Assembly (NCBI GenBank): GCA_030695415.1
Contig: JAUYQZ010000013.1
Coordinates: 62,001-126,000, forward strand
Length of the DNA stretch: 64,000 nt
Direction of reading: 5' to 3'
From: Hylemonella sp.
GTDB taxonomy: Bacteria; Pseudomonadota; Gammaproteobacteria; Burkholderiales; Burkholderiaceae_C
Shown piece after piece: positions 8,618 through 17,982 of the stretch. A program made the position numbers and the translations under genes. How positions within the stretch are numbered: position 1 is the first letter of the stretch; every line of letters starts with the position of its first letter. The notes beneath the pieces were generated by a model, which worked only from the letters and a program-made list of their open reading frames with translations, did not search any database and was not told the origin of the DNA.

Positions 8618-9628
8618 ATGAGCGCCAGCCTCCTGATCTCCCGGCAGATCGCCGTCGAGCACGAGGCGGCCCTGGCGCAGATCCTGGCAACGGCGCCGCG
8701 CCGGCTGGAATTGCTGCACTTCGACCCGGAGGTCGCCTACAGCAGCGGGCAGATCGCCAGCATCGAGGTGGCCTTTTATTCGCGCGACATCTGGGAAGGC
8801 ACGCCGGCCAAGCACCGCAGCCCGCAGGGGCAGGCCTTCTGGTCCCTGGTCGATGCGGCGCCGAATCTCACATGGCTTCAGCTGGTGTCGGCCGGGCTGG
8901 ATCACGCGGTCTACCAGCCTTCGAAACAACGTGGCATCCGCATCAGCACCGCCGCGGGCACCAACGCCGAGCCGGTGGCCCTGAACGCGCTGACCGGGCT
9001 CCTGATGCTCGCGCGCGGCTTCCCGCACTGGCTGCGGGCGCAGCAGCGGGGCGAGTGGGCGCCGATCCAGGAAACGCAATTGCCCCGGGACCTGGGCGGC
9101 CAGACGGCGGTGATCGTGGGCGTGGGCCACATCGGCACGCGGATTGCCCGTGGGCTGCAGGCCTTTGGGGTGCACACCATCGGCCTGCGCCGGCAGGCGC
9201 AGCCCGCCGAGTATTTCGACGAGGTGCTGGGCCTGGAAGCCATCGACACCTTGCTGCCGCGCTGCGACTGGCTGTTGCTGGCCTGCCCGCTCACCGAGCA
9301 GACCCGCCGCCTGGTCGACGCGCGCCGCCTGGCCCTGCTGCCGCGAGGTGCGGGGCTGGTGAACATCGCACGTGGTGAGATCGTCGACGAAGCGGCGCTG
9401 ATCGAGGCGCTCACGCGTGGCCATCTGCTGGGCGCCTACCTGGACGTGTTTGCGAAAGAACCGCTGCCGCCCGAGTCCCCGCTGTGGACGATGCCCCATG
9501 TGCTGATGACGCCGCACAGCGCCTCCGCTTCCTTGGGCACGCGCCAGCGCGGGGCGGAGCTGTTCCTGCGCAATCTGCGGGCCTATCTGCAGGGCGCGCC
9601 GCTGGAAAGCGAAGTCCCGCGCAGCTGA
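8618..9628 (+). CDS. D-2-hydroxyacid dehydrogenase (NAD-binding)
   Basis: A protein of 336 residues. The NAD motif GVGHIG is at 168-173 and the catalytic triad appears as Arg252 (NIARGEIVDE), Glu281 (FAKEPLP) and His300 (MTPHSA), in the canonical order and spacing. It would interconvert a 2-hydroxyacid and a 2-ketoacid, which fits as the step that supplies the ThDP decarboxylase. It starts two bases after the MmgE/PrpD stop and is the last gene of the plus-strand block; the next gene is convergent. The exact hydroxyacid is unknown. Confidence 0.87.
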   Translation: MSASLLISRQIAVEHEAALAQILATAPRRLELLHFDPEVAYSSGQIASIEVAFYSRDIWEGTPAKHRSPQGQAFWSLVDAAPNLTWLQLVSAGLDHAVYQPSKQRGIRISTAAGTNAEPVALNALTGLLMLARGFPHWLRAQQRGEWAPIQETQLPRDLGGQTAVIVGVGHIGTRIARGLQAFGVHTIGLRRQAQPAEYFDEVLGLEAIDTLLPRCDWLLLACPLTEQTRRLVDARRLALLPRGAGLVNIARGEIVDEAALIEALTRGHLLGAYLDVFAKEPLPPESPLWTMPHVLMTPHSASASLGTRQRGAELFLRNLRAYLQGAPLESEVPRS

Positions 9629-9641
9629 GGGCAGCGGCCCC

Positions 9642-10136
9642 TCAGCGCTGTAGCAGTTGGACCGTGGTGTCGGTGTAGACCGACTCCAGCGGATAACGCT
9701 GGCCGCGCAGATGGTCTTCCATGCAGCGCACGAGCAGCGGGCTGCGATGCCGTGCGGCGCTGGCGCGGATCTCGTCGGGTGTCAGCCAGACCGTGCGCAC
9801 GATGCCGGTGTCGAGCTGGCGACCCGGTACCAATGCGCCCAATTCACCCGTGTAAGCAAAACGCAGGTAGGTGATGTCTTCCACGCTGCCATCCGCCTGC
9901 GGGCGCTGGAAGCGCGACAGGTAGATGCCCAGCAGATGCGTGGGCGTGAAGTGGTGGGCGGTTTCCTCCAGCGCCTCGCGCGCGCAGCCGTCCGCGGGTG
10001 ACTCGCCCGGGTCCAGGTGTCCCGCGGGGTTGTTGAGTTTCAGGCCCTCGGGGGTCTCCTCTTCCACCAGAAGAAATCGGCCTTCACGCTCGATGATGGC
10101 GGCCACGGTGACACTGGGTTTCCAACGCAAATTCAT
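9642..10136 (-). CDS. NUDIX hydrolase, NudJ-like
   Basis: A protein of 164 residues. The Nudix box is visible as GHLDPGESPADGCAREALEE, followed by TA where the consensus has xG, so the Gly is replaced by Ala. Catalytic Glu residues of REALEE are intact. NudJ-like enzymes hydrolyse nucleoside tri- or diphosphates and hydroxymethylpyrimidine pyrophosphate. The sequence after the box (LGIYLSRFQRP) is typical of this subgroup. I chose the ATG at 10136; a GTG two codons upstream (10142) is also possible. It is convergent with the catabolic block and divergent from pntA, with about 150 bases between. Confidence 0.8.
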   Translation of the reverse strand: MNLRWKPSVTVAAIIEREGRFLLVEEETPEGLKLNNPAGHLDPGESPADGCAREALEETAHHFTPTHLLGIYLSRFQRPQADGSVEDITYLRFAYTGELGALVPGRQLDTGIVRTVWLTPDEIRASAARHRSPLLVRCMEDHLRGQRYPLESVYTDTTVQLLQR

Positions 10137-10285
10137 AGCCACCGATTATGGATCGCGCCCGAAATTGTTATAGAGCTTATTCCCGGTGGGAATGGGTTTC
10201 TCGGGTAAGCTTGCCCGCTTGCAGGCCGCCCTGTGGGGGTATAGCCTGCGTGACCATCAAGACAATCATGTTCAGGAGTTGATTT

Positions 10286-11893
10286 ATGCAAGCTGGCACA
10301 GCTCAACCGGCGCAGCGCATCGGCGTACCGCGGGAGGTCTTCCCGGGTGAAAAACGTGTGGCCACGGTGCCCGAGGTGGTGGAAAAGCTCATCAAGCTCG
10401 GCTTCAAGGTCTCCGTCGAATCCGGCGCGGGCGACGCCGCCAATTTCAGCGACGACACCTACCGTGCGGCGGGTGCCGAGATCGTCAACGGCGCTGCGGC
10501 ACTGTGGGCGGGTTCGGACATCGTGTTCAAGGTCCGTGCCCCCATGTCGGACGAAGTGGCGCTGATGCGCGAGGGCGGTAGCCTGGTCAGCTTCATCTGG
10601 CCTGCTCAGAATCCCGAGCTCATGCAGCAGCTGGCCGCCAAGAAGGCGACGGTGCTGGCCATCGACGCACTTCCGCGCACACTGAGCCGGGCCCAGAAGA
10701 TGGACGCCCTGACCTCCATGGCCGGCGTCAGCGGTTACCGTGCCGTCGTCGAGGCTGCCAACGCCTTTGGCCGTTTCTTCAATGGCCAGATCACGGCCGC
10801 GGGCAAGGTTCCGCCGGCCAAGGTCTTCATCGCCGGCGCTGGCGTGGCTGGCCTGGCCGCCATCGGCACCGCGGCCAGCCTGGGCGCCATCGTGCGCGCC
10901 AACGACACCCGTGCCGAAGTGGCTGACCAGGTTGTGTCCCTGGGCGGCGAGTTCGTCAAGGTCGACTACGAGGAAGAGGGTTCGGGCGGCGGCGGCTACG
11001 CCAAGGTCATGAGCGAAGGCTTCCAGCAGGCGCAGCGCGAGATGTACGCCAAGCAGGCCAAGGAGGTGGACATCATCATCACCACCGCCCTGATCCCGGG
11101 CAAGCCGGCGCCCAAGCTGATCAGCGCCGAGATGGTGCGCTCCATGAAGCCGGGCAGCGTGATCGTCGACATGGCCGGCGAGCAAGGTGGTAACTGCGAA
11201 CTGACCGAGCCGGGCCAGGCGGTCGTGAAGCACGGCGTGACCATCATCGGTTACACCGATCTGGCTTCGCGCCTGTCCAGGCAATCGTCCACCCTCTATG
11301 CCACCAATCTGTTCCGTCTGGCCGAGGAGCTGTGCAAGGCCAAGGACGGCCATGCGATCGTCAATATGGAAGACGATGCCATCCGCGGCCTGACGGTCGT
11401 GAAGGACGGCAGCATCACCTGGCCGGCTCCGGCACTCAAGCCGGCCGCGGCACCCGCACCGAAGCCGGCCGCTGCGCCGGTGGCCGAGAAGAAGGGTGGC
11501 CACGGCCACGGTAGCAGCGCGCCCGTGCCGGCCAAGACGCTGGCCATCATCTTCGCCGTGGGTGCACTGGCGTTCTGGTTCATCGGCGCTTACGCGCCGG
11601 CAGCCTTCCTTGGCCACCTGACGGTGTTCGTGCTGGCCTGCTTCATCGGCTACATGGTGGTGTGGAACGTGACCCCCGCCTTGCACACGCCGCTGATGAG
11701 CGTGACCAACGCCATCTCCAGCATCATTGCCATCGGCGCCCTCGTGCAGATCCTGCCGCCCGAAGCCGGTACGGGCGGTCGCCCCGACGCGCTGATCCGC
11801 TGGCTGGCTTTTGCCGGCATCATCCTGACGGCGGTCAACATGTTCGGCGGCTTCTCCGTGACCCGCCGCATGCTCGCCATGTTCCGTAAATAA
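10286..11893 (+). CDS. pntA: NAD(P) transhydrogenase subunit alpha
   Basis: A protein of 535 residues, slightly longer than E. coli PntA. The N-terminal NAD-binding domain begins [16 protein letters not shown] Pro/Ala-rich linker with a GHGHGS patch (about residues 390-412) leads into the C-terminal part with four membrane helices. The complex couples proton influx to hydride transfer from NADH to NADP+. An AGGAG ribosome site is at 10274-10278. pntB follows 20 bases downstream. The upstream gap contains a small palindrome, ATTCCC-N3-GGGAAT at 10179-10193, and possible -10 elements such as TATAGC, but no promoter is certain. Confidence 0.95.
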   Translation: MQAGTAQPAQRIGVPREVFPGEKRVATVPEVVEKLIKLGFKVSVESGAGDAANFSDDTYRAAGAEIVNGAAALWAGSDIVFKVRAPMSDEVALMREGGSLVSFIWPAQNPELMQQLAAKKATVLAIDALPRTLSRAQKMDALTSMAGVSGYRAVVEAANAFGRFFNGQITAAGKVPPAKVFIAGAGVAGLAAIGTAASLGAIVRANDTRAEVADQVVSLGGEFVKVDYEEEGSGGGGYAKVMSEGFQQAQREMYAKQAKEVDIIITTALIPGKPAPKLISAEMVRSMKPGSVIVDMAGEQGGNCELTEPGQAVVKHGVTIIGYTDLASRLSRQSSTLYATNLFRLAEELCKAKDGHAIVNMEDDAIRGLTVVKDGSITWPAPALKPAAAPAPKPAAAPVAEKKGGHGHGSSAPVPAKTLAIIFAVGALAFWFIGAYAPAAFLGHLTVFVLACFIGYMVVWNVTPALHTPLMSVTNAISSIIAIGALVQILPPEAGTGGRPDALIRWLAFAGIILTAVNMFGGFSVTRRMLAMFRK

Positions 11894-11913
11894 AAAAGCG
11901 AAGAAAGACAACC

Positions 11914-13329
11914 ATGTCCCAAAGTCTCGCTACGGTCGCCTACCTGGGCGCCGCCATTCTCTTCATCATGAGCCTGGGTGGCCTGTCCAACCCGGAAACC
12001 TCGCGCCGCGGTAACCTGTTCGGCATCATCGGCATGGCCCTGGCCGTGCTGGCCACGGTGTTCGGTCCGCGCGTCAGCCCGGCCGGCATCCCGTGGATCA
12101 TTGCTGCGCTGGTGATCGGTGGCAGCATCGGCCTCTATGCCGCCAAAGTGGTGAAGATGACGCAGATGCCCGAACTGGTGGCGTTGATGCACAGCCTGGT
12201 GGGCCTGGCCGCCTGCCTGGTCGGCTTCGCCAGCTACGTCGATACCTCGATCCAGTACCAGGGCGTGGAAAAGGTCATCCACGAAGTGGAGATCTACATC
12301 GGCATCCTGATCGGTGCGGTCACCTTCTCCGGCTCCCTGATCGCTTTCGGCAAGCTCAACGGCAAGATCGGCGGCAAGCCGCTGCTGCTGCCCGCCCGCC
12401 ACTGGCTCAACCTGGCCGGTTTGCTGGTGGTGATCTGGTTCGGGCGCGAGTTCGTCCTGGCGCCCACCGTGGCCGACGGCATGGTGCCGCTGATGGTGAT
12501 GACTGCCATCGCGCTGCTGTTTGGCGTCCACATGGTGATGGCCATCGGCGGCGCCGACATGCCGGTGGTGGTGTCCATGCTCAACAGCTATTCCGGCTGG
12601 GCCGCCGCGGCGACCGGTTTCATGCTGTCCAACGACCTGCTGATCGTGACCGGCGCGCTGGTGGGCTCCTCCGGCGCCATCCTGTCCTACATCATGTGCA
12701 ACGCGATGAACCGCAATTTCATCAGCGTGATCGCTGGCGGCTTCGGCTCCGGCGGCGGTGCCACCCCGGCCAAGTCGGGCGAGGCCGCCCAGCCCCAGGG
12801 CGAGGTCGTGCCGGTGAGCGCGACCGAGACCGCCGAGCTGCTGCGCGACGCCAAGAGCGTCATCATCGTGCCGGGTTACGGCATGGCCGTGGCGCAGGCC
12901 CAGCACACGGTGTACGAGATCACCAAGACCCTGCGCGACAAGGGTGTCAAGGTGCGCTTCGCCATCCACCCGGTGGCGGGCCGCATGCCGGGCCACATGA
13001 ACGTGCTGCTGGCCGAGGCCCGGGTGCCCTACGACATCGTGATGGAGATGGACGAGATCAACGAGGACTTCCCGGACACCGATATCGCCATCGTCATCGG
13101 CGCCAACGACATCGTCAACCCCGCCGCGCAGGACGACCCGGCCAGCCCGATCGCCGGCATGCCGGTGCTGGAGGTGTGGAAGGCCAAGACCTCCATCGTC
13201 ATGAAGCGCTCCATGGCTTCGGGCTATGCCGGTGTGGACAACCCGCTGTTCTACAAGGAAAACAACCGCATGCTGTTCGGCGATGCCAAGAAGATGCTGG
13301 ATGAGGTCTTGAGCGCTCTCAAGAGCTGA
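11914..13329 (+). CDS. pntB: NAD(P) transhydrogenase subunit beta
   Basis: A protein of 471 residues, close to the usual 460-485. The first half is a bundle of hydrophobic helices and the C-terminal domain carries the NADP-binding [12 protein letters not shown] segment, then [14 protein letters not shown], both hallmarks of domain III. It forms the membrane and NADP-binding half of the transhydrogenase with PntA just upstream. A strong intrinsic terminator follows about 90 bases after the stop, consistent with a two-gene pntAB transcript. Confidence 0.95.
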   Translation: MSQSLATVAYLGAAILFIMSLGGLSNPETSRRGNLFGIIGMALAVLATVFGPRVSPAGIPWIIAALVIGGSIGLYAAKVVKMTQMPELVALMHSLVGLAACLVGFASYVDTSIQYQGVEKVIHEVEIYIGILIGAVTFSGSLIAFGKLNGKIGGKPLLLPARHWLNLAGLLVVIWFGREFVLAPTVADGMVPLMVMTAIALLFGVHMVMAIGGADMPVVVSMLNSYSGWAAAATGFMLSNDLLIVTGALVGSSGAILSYIMCNAMNRNFISVIAGGFGSGGGATPAKSGEAAQPQGEVVPVSATETAELLRDAKSVIIVPGYGMAVAQAQHTVYEITKTLRDKGVKVRFAIHPVAGRMPGHMNVLLAEARVPYDIVMEMDEINEDFPDTDIAIVIGANDIVNPAAQDDPASPIAGMPVLEVWKAKTSIVMKRSMASGYAGVDNPLFYKENNRMLFGDAKKMLDEVLSALKS

Positions 13330-13418
13330 CCCTGCTCGACGGTGGGTCCGGGGCCCGGGTCTCGCGAGTGCCAACAGCAGGTTCTGACAAGGCATAATCC
13401 CGCCACGGGAAAAAGCAC

Positions 13419-13452
13419 GACCGTGCTGGAACTTCCAGCGCGGTCTTTTTTT
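13419..13452 (+). terminator. Rho-independent terminator downstream of pntAB
   Basis: The stem GACCGTGCTGGA pairs with TCCAGCGCGGTC through 12 pairs including one G-U, loop ACT, followed by seven T. An A-run precedes the stem, so it could also work on the minus strand. Confidence 0.85.
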
Positions 13453-13492
13453 GTTCCGCTACAGTCAGAACCGAAAATACAGGAGACAAGAC

Positions 13493-15169
13493 ATGAGCGA
13501 CCGCATCTGGCTCAAGAGCTACCCCGAAGGAGTGCCCTCGGACCTGCCGCCTTCGCCCTACACCTCGCTGGTCGGGCTGATGGAGGAAAGCTTCCGCCAG
13601 TACGCCGACCGCCCGGCCTACAGTTTCATGGGCAAGGAGCAGACCTTTGGTGAGACCGACAGCCTGAGCCGCGCCTTTGCTGCCTACCTGCAGGGCTTGG
13701 GCCTGGCCCAGGGCGACCGCGTCGCCATCATGATGCCCAACGTGCCGCAGTACCCGGTGGCGGTCGCCGCCATCCTGCGCGCCGGTTATGTGGTGGTCAA
13801 CGTCAACCCGCTGTACACGGCGCGCGAGCTTGAGCACCAGCTCAAGGACTCCGGTTCGAAAGCCATCGTCATCATCGAGAACTTCGCCCACACGCTGGAG
13901 AAGTGCATCGCCGCCACCCCGGTCAAGCACGTGGTGCTGTGCGCCATGGGCGACCGCCTGGGCCTGCTCAAGGGCGCCTTGGTCAACTTCGTGGTGCGCA
14001 AGGTCAAGAAGATGGTGCCGCCCTTCAGTCTGCCGCAGGCCGTGCGCTTCAATGACGCCATCGCCAAGGGCGAGCGCGGCACCCTGCGCCAGCCCGCCAT
14101 CAAGCCCGATGACGTGGCCGTGCTGCAGTACACCGGCGGCACCACCGGCGTCTCCAAAGGCGCGGTGTTGCTGCATCGCAATGTCATTGCCAATGTGCTG
14201 CAGTCGCAGCTCTGGAACGAGCCGGCCATGAAGAAGGTGCCGGCCGGCGAGCAGTCCACGGGTGTGTGCGCGCTGCCGCTGTACCATATCTTCGCCTTTA
14301 CGGTGGGCATGATGCTGTCCATGCGCACCGGCGCCAAGCTGATCCTGATTCCCAATCCGCGCGATCTGCCGGCCGTGCTCAAGGAACTCTCCAAGCACAC
14401 CTTCCACAGCTTCCCGGCCGTCAACACCCTGTTCAACGGCCTGGCCAACCATCCGGACTTCAGCACGGTGGACTGGAGCAACCTCAAGGTGTCGGTCGGT
14501 GGCGGCATGGCCGTGCAGGGCGCGGTCGCCGAGAAGTGGCTCAAGCAGACCGGCTGCCCCATCTGCGAGGGCTACGGCCTGTCGGAGACCAGCCCCTCGG
14601 CCAGCTGCAACCCGGTGACCAACACCGAGTTCACCGGCACCATCGGCGTGCCGATTCCCGGCACCTGGATGAAGATCATCGACGACGAGGGGCGCGATGT
14701 GCCGCAAGGCCAGCCCGGCGAGATCGCCATCAAGGGCCCGCAGGTCATGGCCGGCTACTGGCAGCGTCCGGACGAGACGGCCAAGGTCATGACGGCCGAT
14801 GGCTGGTTCAAGAGCGGTGACGTGGGCATCATGGACGAGCGCGGCTACTTCCGCATCGTCGACCGCAAGAAGGACATGATCCTGGTCAGCGGCTTCAACG
14901 TCTACCCCAACGAGGTTGAGGACGTGGTGGCCAAGCTCGACGGCGTGATGGAGTGCGCCTGCGTCGGTGTGGCTGACGCGCAGACCGGCGAGGCCGTCAA
15001 GCTGGTCATCGTGAAGAAGGACCCGGCCCTCACTGAAGAGAAAGTGCGCGCCTGGTGCCGCGAGAACATGACCGGCTACAAGCAGCCCAAGGTGATCGAG
15101 TTCCGCACCGACCTGCCCAAGACCCCGGTGGGCAAGATCCTGCGCCGCGAACTCCGGGACTCGAAATAA
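13493..15169 (+). CDS. fadD: Long-chain fatty acid-CoA ligase (AMP-forming)
   Basis: A protein of 558 residues, the normal size for FadD. The AMP-binding motif YTGGTTGVSKGA is near residue 215, the EGYGLSETSPSAS segment near 360, and the C-terminal KTPVGKILRRELR carries the adenylation lysine. It activates fatty acids to acyl-CoA for beta-oxidation or uptake. An AGGAG site at 13481-13485 supports the ATG at 13493. It follows directly after the pntAB terminator and is followed by a repeat element, so it is probably monocistronic or read with the nucleosidase gene. Confidence 0.92.
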   Translation: MSDRIWLKSYPEGVPSDLPPSPYTSLVGLMEESFRQYADRPAYSFMGKEQTFGETDSLSRAFAAYLQGLGLAQGDRVAIMMPNVPQYPVAVAAILRAGYVVVNVNPLYTARELEHQLKDSGSKAIVIIENFAHTLEKCIAATPVKHVVLCAMGDRLGLLKGALVNFVVRKVKKMVPPFSLPQAVRFNDAIAKGERGTLRQPAIKPDDVAVLQYTGGTTGVSKGAVLLHRNVIANVLQSQLWNEPAMKKVPAGEQSTGVCALPLYHIFAFTVGMMLSMRTGAKLILIPNPRDLPAVLKELSKHTFHSFPAVNTLFNGLANHPDFSTVDWSNLKVSVGGGMAVQGAVAEKWLKQTGCPICEGYGLSETSPSASCNPVTNTEFTGTIGVPIPGTWMKIIDDEGRDVPQGQPGEIAIKGPQVMAGYWQRPDETAKVMTADGWFKSGDVGIMDERGYFRIVDRKKDMILVSGFNVYPNEVEDVVAKLDGVMECACVGVADAQTGEAVKLVIVKKDPALTEEKVRAWCRENMTGYKQPKVIEFRTDLPKTPVGKILRRELRDSK

Positions 15170-15178
15170 GGCCCCTTG

Positions 15179-15237
15179 CCGTTCGCCCTGAGCCTGTCGA
15201 AGGGCTCGCGTGGCTTCGACAAGCTCAGCCTGAACGG
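15179..15237. repeat. Inverted-repeat element family B, copy 1
   Basis: Two 24-base imperfect arms, beginning CCGTTCGCCCTGAGCCTGTC and ending AGCTCAGCCTGAACGG, enclose an 11-base loop. Copies at 42220-42278 and 54304-54384 share the TTCGACA-(A/G)-GCTCAG core. It sits between fadD and the nucleosidase gene. Confidence 0.8.
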
Positions 15238-15242
15238 CGACC

Positions 15243-15989
15243 ATGAGGCCAGCGACCACGGCCATCCTCAGCGCGTTGGCCGAAGAACAGCAGGGGCTGA
15301 TCGGCCTCTTGCGCGAGCCCCAGCGCGTCGCCCGCGCCGGGCGCGAGTTCTGGCTGGGTGAGTTGCACGGCACCCCCGTCGTGCTGGCGCTCTCGCGCAT
15401 GGGCAAGGTGGCGGCAGCCACCACCGCCACCACCCTGATCGAGGCCTTCGGCGCGCAGCGCCTGGTTTTCACTGGCGTGGCCGGCGGCATCGGCCCCGGC
15501 GTGCAGGTTGGTGACGTGGTGGTCGCTCGCGAGTTCATGCAGCACGATATGGACGCCTCGCCGCTGTTTCCGCGTTACCAGATTCCCCTCTACGACCGTG
15601 AGCGGTTTGCCTGCGACATCGTCCTGGGTGACGCGTTGCTGGCGGCGTGCCACACCGGTTTGCGGAGCCTTGATCTGCAAGCCGCGGTCCACCACGGCCT
15701 GATCGCCAGCGGCGATCGCTTTGTCTCGGCCGCTGAAGAAGCCCGACTGTTGCACGCTGCCCTGTCCGACGCCGGCCACCCGCCGCTGGCTGTGGAGATG
15801 GAGGGGGCCGCCGTGGCCCAGGTCTGCCACGACTACGGTGTGCCCTTTGCCGCCGTGCGCACGATCTCCGACCGTGCCGACGACACGGCCCACGTCGATT
15901 TCCCGAAGTTCGTCACCGAAGTCGCCAGCCGCTACGCCCTGGCCATCATCGACGAGTTTGTACGCAGCCTGAACAATAGCAAAGCCTGA
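15243..15989 (+). CDS. mtnN: 5'-methylthioadenosine/S-adenosylhomocysteine nucleosidase
   Basis: A protein of 248 residues in the purine phosphorylase fold. Family hallmarks are present: the N-terminal ALAEEQ with a catalytic Glu, FTGVAGGIG at 77-84, substrate-binding VEMEGAA at 184-190 and the catalytic Asp210 in TISDRAD. It hydrolyses MTA and SAH to adenine and the thioribose derivative, clearing inhibitors of methyltransferases. It starts just after the repeat element and ends before another repeat element, so it may be expressed alone or from fadD. Confidence 0.88.
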   Translation: MRPATTAILSALAEEQQGLIGLLREPQRVARAGREFWLGELHGTPVVLALSRMGKVAAATTATTLIEAFGAQRLVFTGVAGGIGPGVQVGDVVVAREFMQHDMDASPLFPRYQIPLYDRERFACDIVLGDALLAACHTGLRSLDLQAAVHHGLIASGDRFVSAAEEARLLHAALSDAGHPPLAVEMEGAAVAQVCHDYGVPFAAVRTISDRADDTAHVDFPKFVTEVASRYALAIIDEFVRSLNNSKA

Positions 15990-16002
15990 GGGGTGTTAAG
16001 CG

Positions 16003-16085
16003 GGGAACGCCGCGGAGCGGGCTTCGCCCGGCCGCTGGCGTTGTCCCCCCTTGGGGGGAAGGCGCGTCAGCGACTCAGGGGGACT
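16003..16085 (-). repeat. Interspersed repeat family A, copy 2 (reverse orientation)
   Basis: The reverse complement shows the same blocks as the copy at 24661-24756: GGGGGGACAACGCCAGCGGC, CGGGCGAAGCCCGCTCC and GCGGCGTTCCCCG. It lies between the convergent nucleosidase and corA genes. Hairpin potential could also give it a terminator role. Confidence 0.7.
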
Positions 16086-17072
16086 TCACTTCAACCAGCC
16101 CCGCTTGCGGAAGTACCACATGGGCACCAGCGCACTGGCGACCATCAGCGCCAGCGCATAGGGGTAGCCCCAGGTCTGGGCGAGCTCGGGCATGTACTGG
16201 AAGTTCATGCCGTACAGGCTGGCGATCAGCGTGGGCGGCAGCAGGGCGACGCTGGCCACCGAGAAGATCTTGATGATCTTGTTCTGGTTGATGTTGATGA
16301 AGCCGACGGTGGCGTCCATCAGGAAGTTGATCTTGTCGAACAGGAAGGCGGTGTGCGAATCCAGCGAGTCGATGTCGCGCAGGATCTGGCGCGCGTCCTC
16401 GAACTGTTCGGTGCTGAGCATCTTGCTGCGCATCATGAAGCTGACTGCGCGGCGCGTGTCCATGACGTTGCGCCGGATGCGGCCGTTCAGGTCCTCCTGG
16501 CGGGCGATGGCGCCCAGCACCTCACCGGCCAAGGCGTCGGTCACGTCGCCCGAAAGCACCAGCTTGCCGGCTTTTTCCAGCTCGTCGTAGATGCCTTCGA
16601 GCGTATCGGCCGAATATTCGGCGTCGGCATCGAAGAGCTTGAGCAGGACTTCCTTGGCGTCCTCGATCAGGCCGGGGGCGCGACGTGCGCGCATGCGCAG
16701 CAGGCGGAATACCGGGACGTCCTCGTCATGGATGGAAAACAGCACGCCCTTGCTCTTGAGGGCGTCGTTCACCAGGTTCAGGATAAAGGCCACGCGCACC
16801 GTGCGCGGCTCATCCTCGTCGGCGATCAGGAAGTCGCTGCGGATATGCAGCTCGCCATTGTCCTCTTCATAGAAGCGGGCGGATTCCTCGATGTCCTCGT
16901 CCATCGCATCTTCCGGGATGGACAGGCCGTAGTACTGCTTGACCCAGCGTTTCTCTTCGAGCGTGGGCGATTCCAGATCGACCCAGATCGGGTGGAACTT
17001 GGAGAGCTCCTCCAGCGACTCGATCTCTTCCTGGAAGAGCCGGCCGTTGGCGAGCGTGAAGATGTTGAGCAT
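16086..17072 (-). CDS. corA: Magnesium/cobalt transport protein CorA
   Basis: A protein of 328 residues. The signature GMN of the selectivity loop is in LYGMNFQYMPEL near the C-terminus, between two membrane helices, with a lysine-rich tail (FRKRGWLK). The long acidic cytoplasmic N-terminal region, rich in Glu and Asp, is typical of the metal-sensing funnel. It imports Mg2+ and possibly Co2+/Ni2+ as a pentamer. It begins with MLNIFTLANGRLFQEEI and is transcribed away from hpf. The leader contains a sizeable hairpin (17094-17140), a possible regulatory element. Confidence 0.92.
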   Translation of the reverse strand: MLNIFTLANGRLFQEEIESLEELSKFHPIWVDLESPTLEEKRWVKQYYGLSIPEDAMDEDIEESARFYEEDNGELHIRSDFLIADEDEPRTVRVAFILNLVNDALKSKGVLFSIHDEDVPVFRLLRMRARRAPGLIEDAKEVLLKLFDADAEYSADTLEGIYDELEKAGKLVLSGDVTDALAGEVLGAIARQEDLNGRIRRNVMDTRRAVSFMMRSKMLSTEQFEDARQILRDIDSLDSHTAFLFDKINFLMDATVGFININQNKIIKIFSVASVALLPPTLIASLYGMNFQYMPELAQTWGYPYALALMVASALVPMWYFRKRGWLK

Positions 17073-17093
17073 GGCTCACTCCCTCTGGGTTGG

Positions 17094-17140
17094 GGCATCG
17101 GGCGAATGGGGGTGGGGTGCGGCTTCCAACCCCCGATGCC
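17094..17140 (-). promoter_or_regulatory. Hairpin in the corA leader
   Basis: GGCATCGGG (17094-17102) and CCCGATGCC (17132-17140) are perfect 9-base complements, with further G-rich and C-rich pairing inside. In the corA transcript the structure would end about 21 bases before the start codon. I do not recognise it as a known Mg2+ riboswitch. Confidence 0.4.
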
Positions 17141-17548
17141 GGGAGTCGAAAGCTACCGACTAGGGCAGGTTTCCAAGGAGCAATCTCCGGAGTAACGACA
17201 GGCGCAATTATGGCACTGTGCCGGCTTGCAGAAGGGGGGGTGCGGCCCCGCAGGAGGCGGGCTTGCACAAACAGCGAGTCGGTGCGATCAGGGGGCGAGC
17301 ATGTGCTGGAATCCCCTGATTCTCACGGGCATCCGCGGGGCTGGCAAGCCCCTGCGCGACAAACGGCTTTCGCCGGGTCTGCGGGGCCCGTGTCATCGTG
17401 AAAATTTGCACGACATCGGGCCCGGGGGATTGCATTTCGTACGGCCCGGGCGCATAGTGAATCTGTCTGCAGCAGTCCAGCCCGAAGTCGTCGTCGGGCT
17501 TTCTGGTGCGGGCAGCAGTCCCAATCCGAGAGCAACAGGAGGCTACTC
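17141..17548. other. Non-coding gap between corA and hpf
   Basis: About 400 bases without a convincing gene. Visible structure: ATCAGGGG (17287-17294) is complementary to CCCCTGAT (17313-17320), and an imperfect inverted repeat with GGGCCCG and CGGGCCC arms lies around 17384-17423. An AGGAGG ribosome site precedes hpf. The promoters of the divergent corA and hpf genes must lie here, but I cannot place them firmly. Confidence 0.5.
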
Positions 17549-17878
17549 ATGAACCTGACGATCAGCGGTCATCACCTCGAAGTCACCCCGGCCCTGCGCA
17601 GTTATGTCACGACCAAGCTTGATCGCATCACCCGGCACTTTGACCAGGTTGTCGATGTCAAGGTGCTACTTACCGTTGAAAAACTGAAGGAAAAGGAACG
17701 ACGGCAACGTGCCGAATGCAATATCCACGTCAAGGGCAGTGACCTGTTTGCGGAAAGCTCCCATGAGGATCTCTACGCTGCCGTGGATGAGCTGGTCGAC
17801 AAGCTCGACCGCCAGGTGGTGCGCCACAAGGACCGCCTGCAGGACCATCATCACGAAGCTGCCAAGCGCCTGATGTGA
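17549..17878 (+). CDS. hpf: Ribosome hibernation-promoting factor, short form
   Basis: A protein of 109 residues matching the short HPF/YfiA type (no long C-terminal dimerisation domain). It begins [20 protein letters not shown], the standard start of the family, and ends in a basic, His-rich tail. It binds the 30S decoding region and drives 100S dimer formation in stationary phase. AGGAGG precedes the ATG. In many proteobacteria it is next to rpoN and ptsN; here ptsN follows after a terminator, and rpoN is not adjacent. Confidence 0.92.
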   Translation: MNLTISGHHLEVTPALRSYVTTKLDRITRHFDQVVDVKVLLTVEKLKEKERRQRAECNIHVKGSDLFAESSHEDLYAAVDELVDKLDRQVVRHKDRLQDHHHEAAKRLM

Positions 17879-17927
17879 AATCTGCACGGGATCGGGAACC
17901 GGCTGCCGGCATCCCGTCCCTCCCGAC

Positions 17928-17954
17928 AAGCCGCGGGCACTCCGCGGCTTTTTT
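17928..17954 (+). terminator. Rho-independent terminator after hpf
   Basis: AAGCCGCGG (17928-17936) pairs perfectly with CCGCGGCTT (17942-17950), loop GCACT, and a T-run follows. GCATAAT immediately downstream may be the -10 of a promoter for ptsN. Confidence 0.85.
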
Positions 17955-17982
17955 GTGTGCATAATCTGCCCACTCAAACGCC

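Noticed and set aside
17213..17236. Sigma-54 promoter candidate (TGGCAC ... TTGCA) before hpf
   Set aside because: The distance between the GG and GC elements is about four bases too long.
17400..17440. Second sigma-54-like GG/GC pair before hpf
   Set aside because: Spacing between the GG and GC elements is 11-12 bases instead of 10 and the surrounding consensus is poor.
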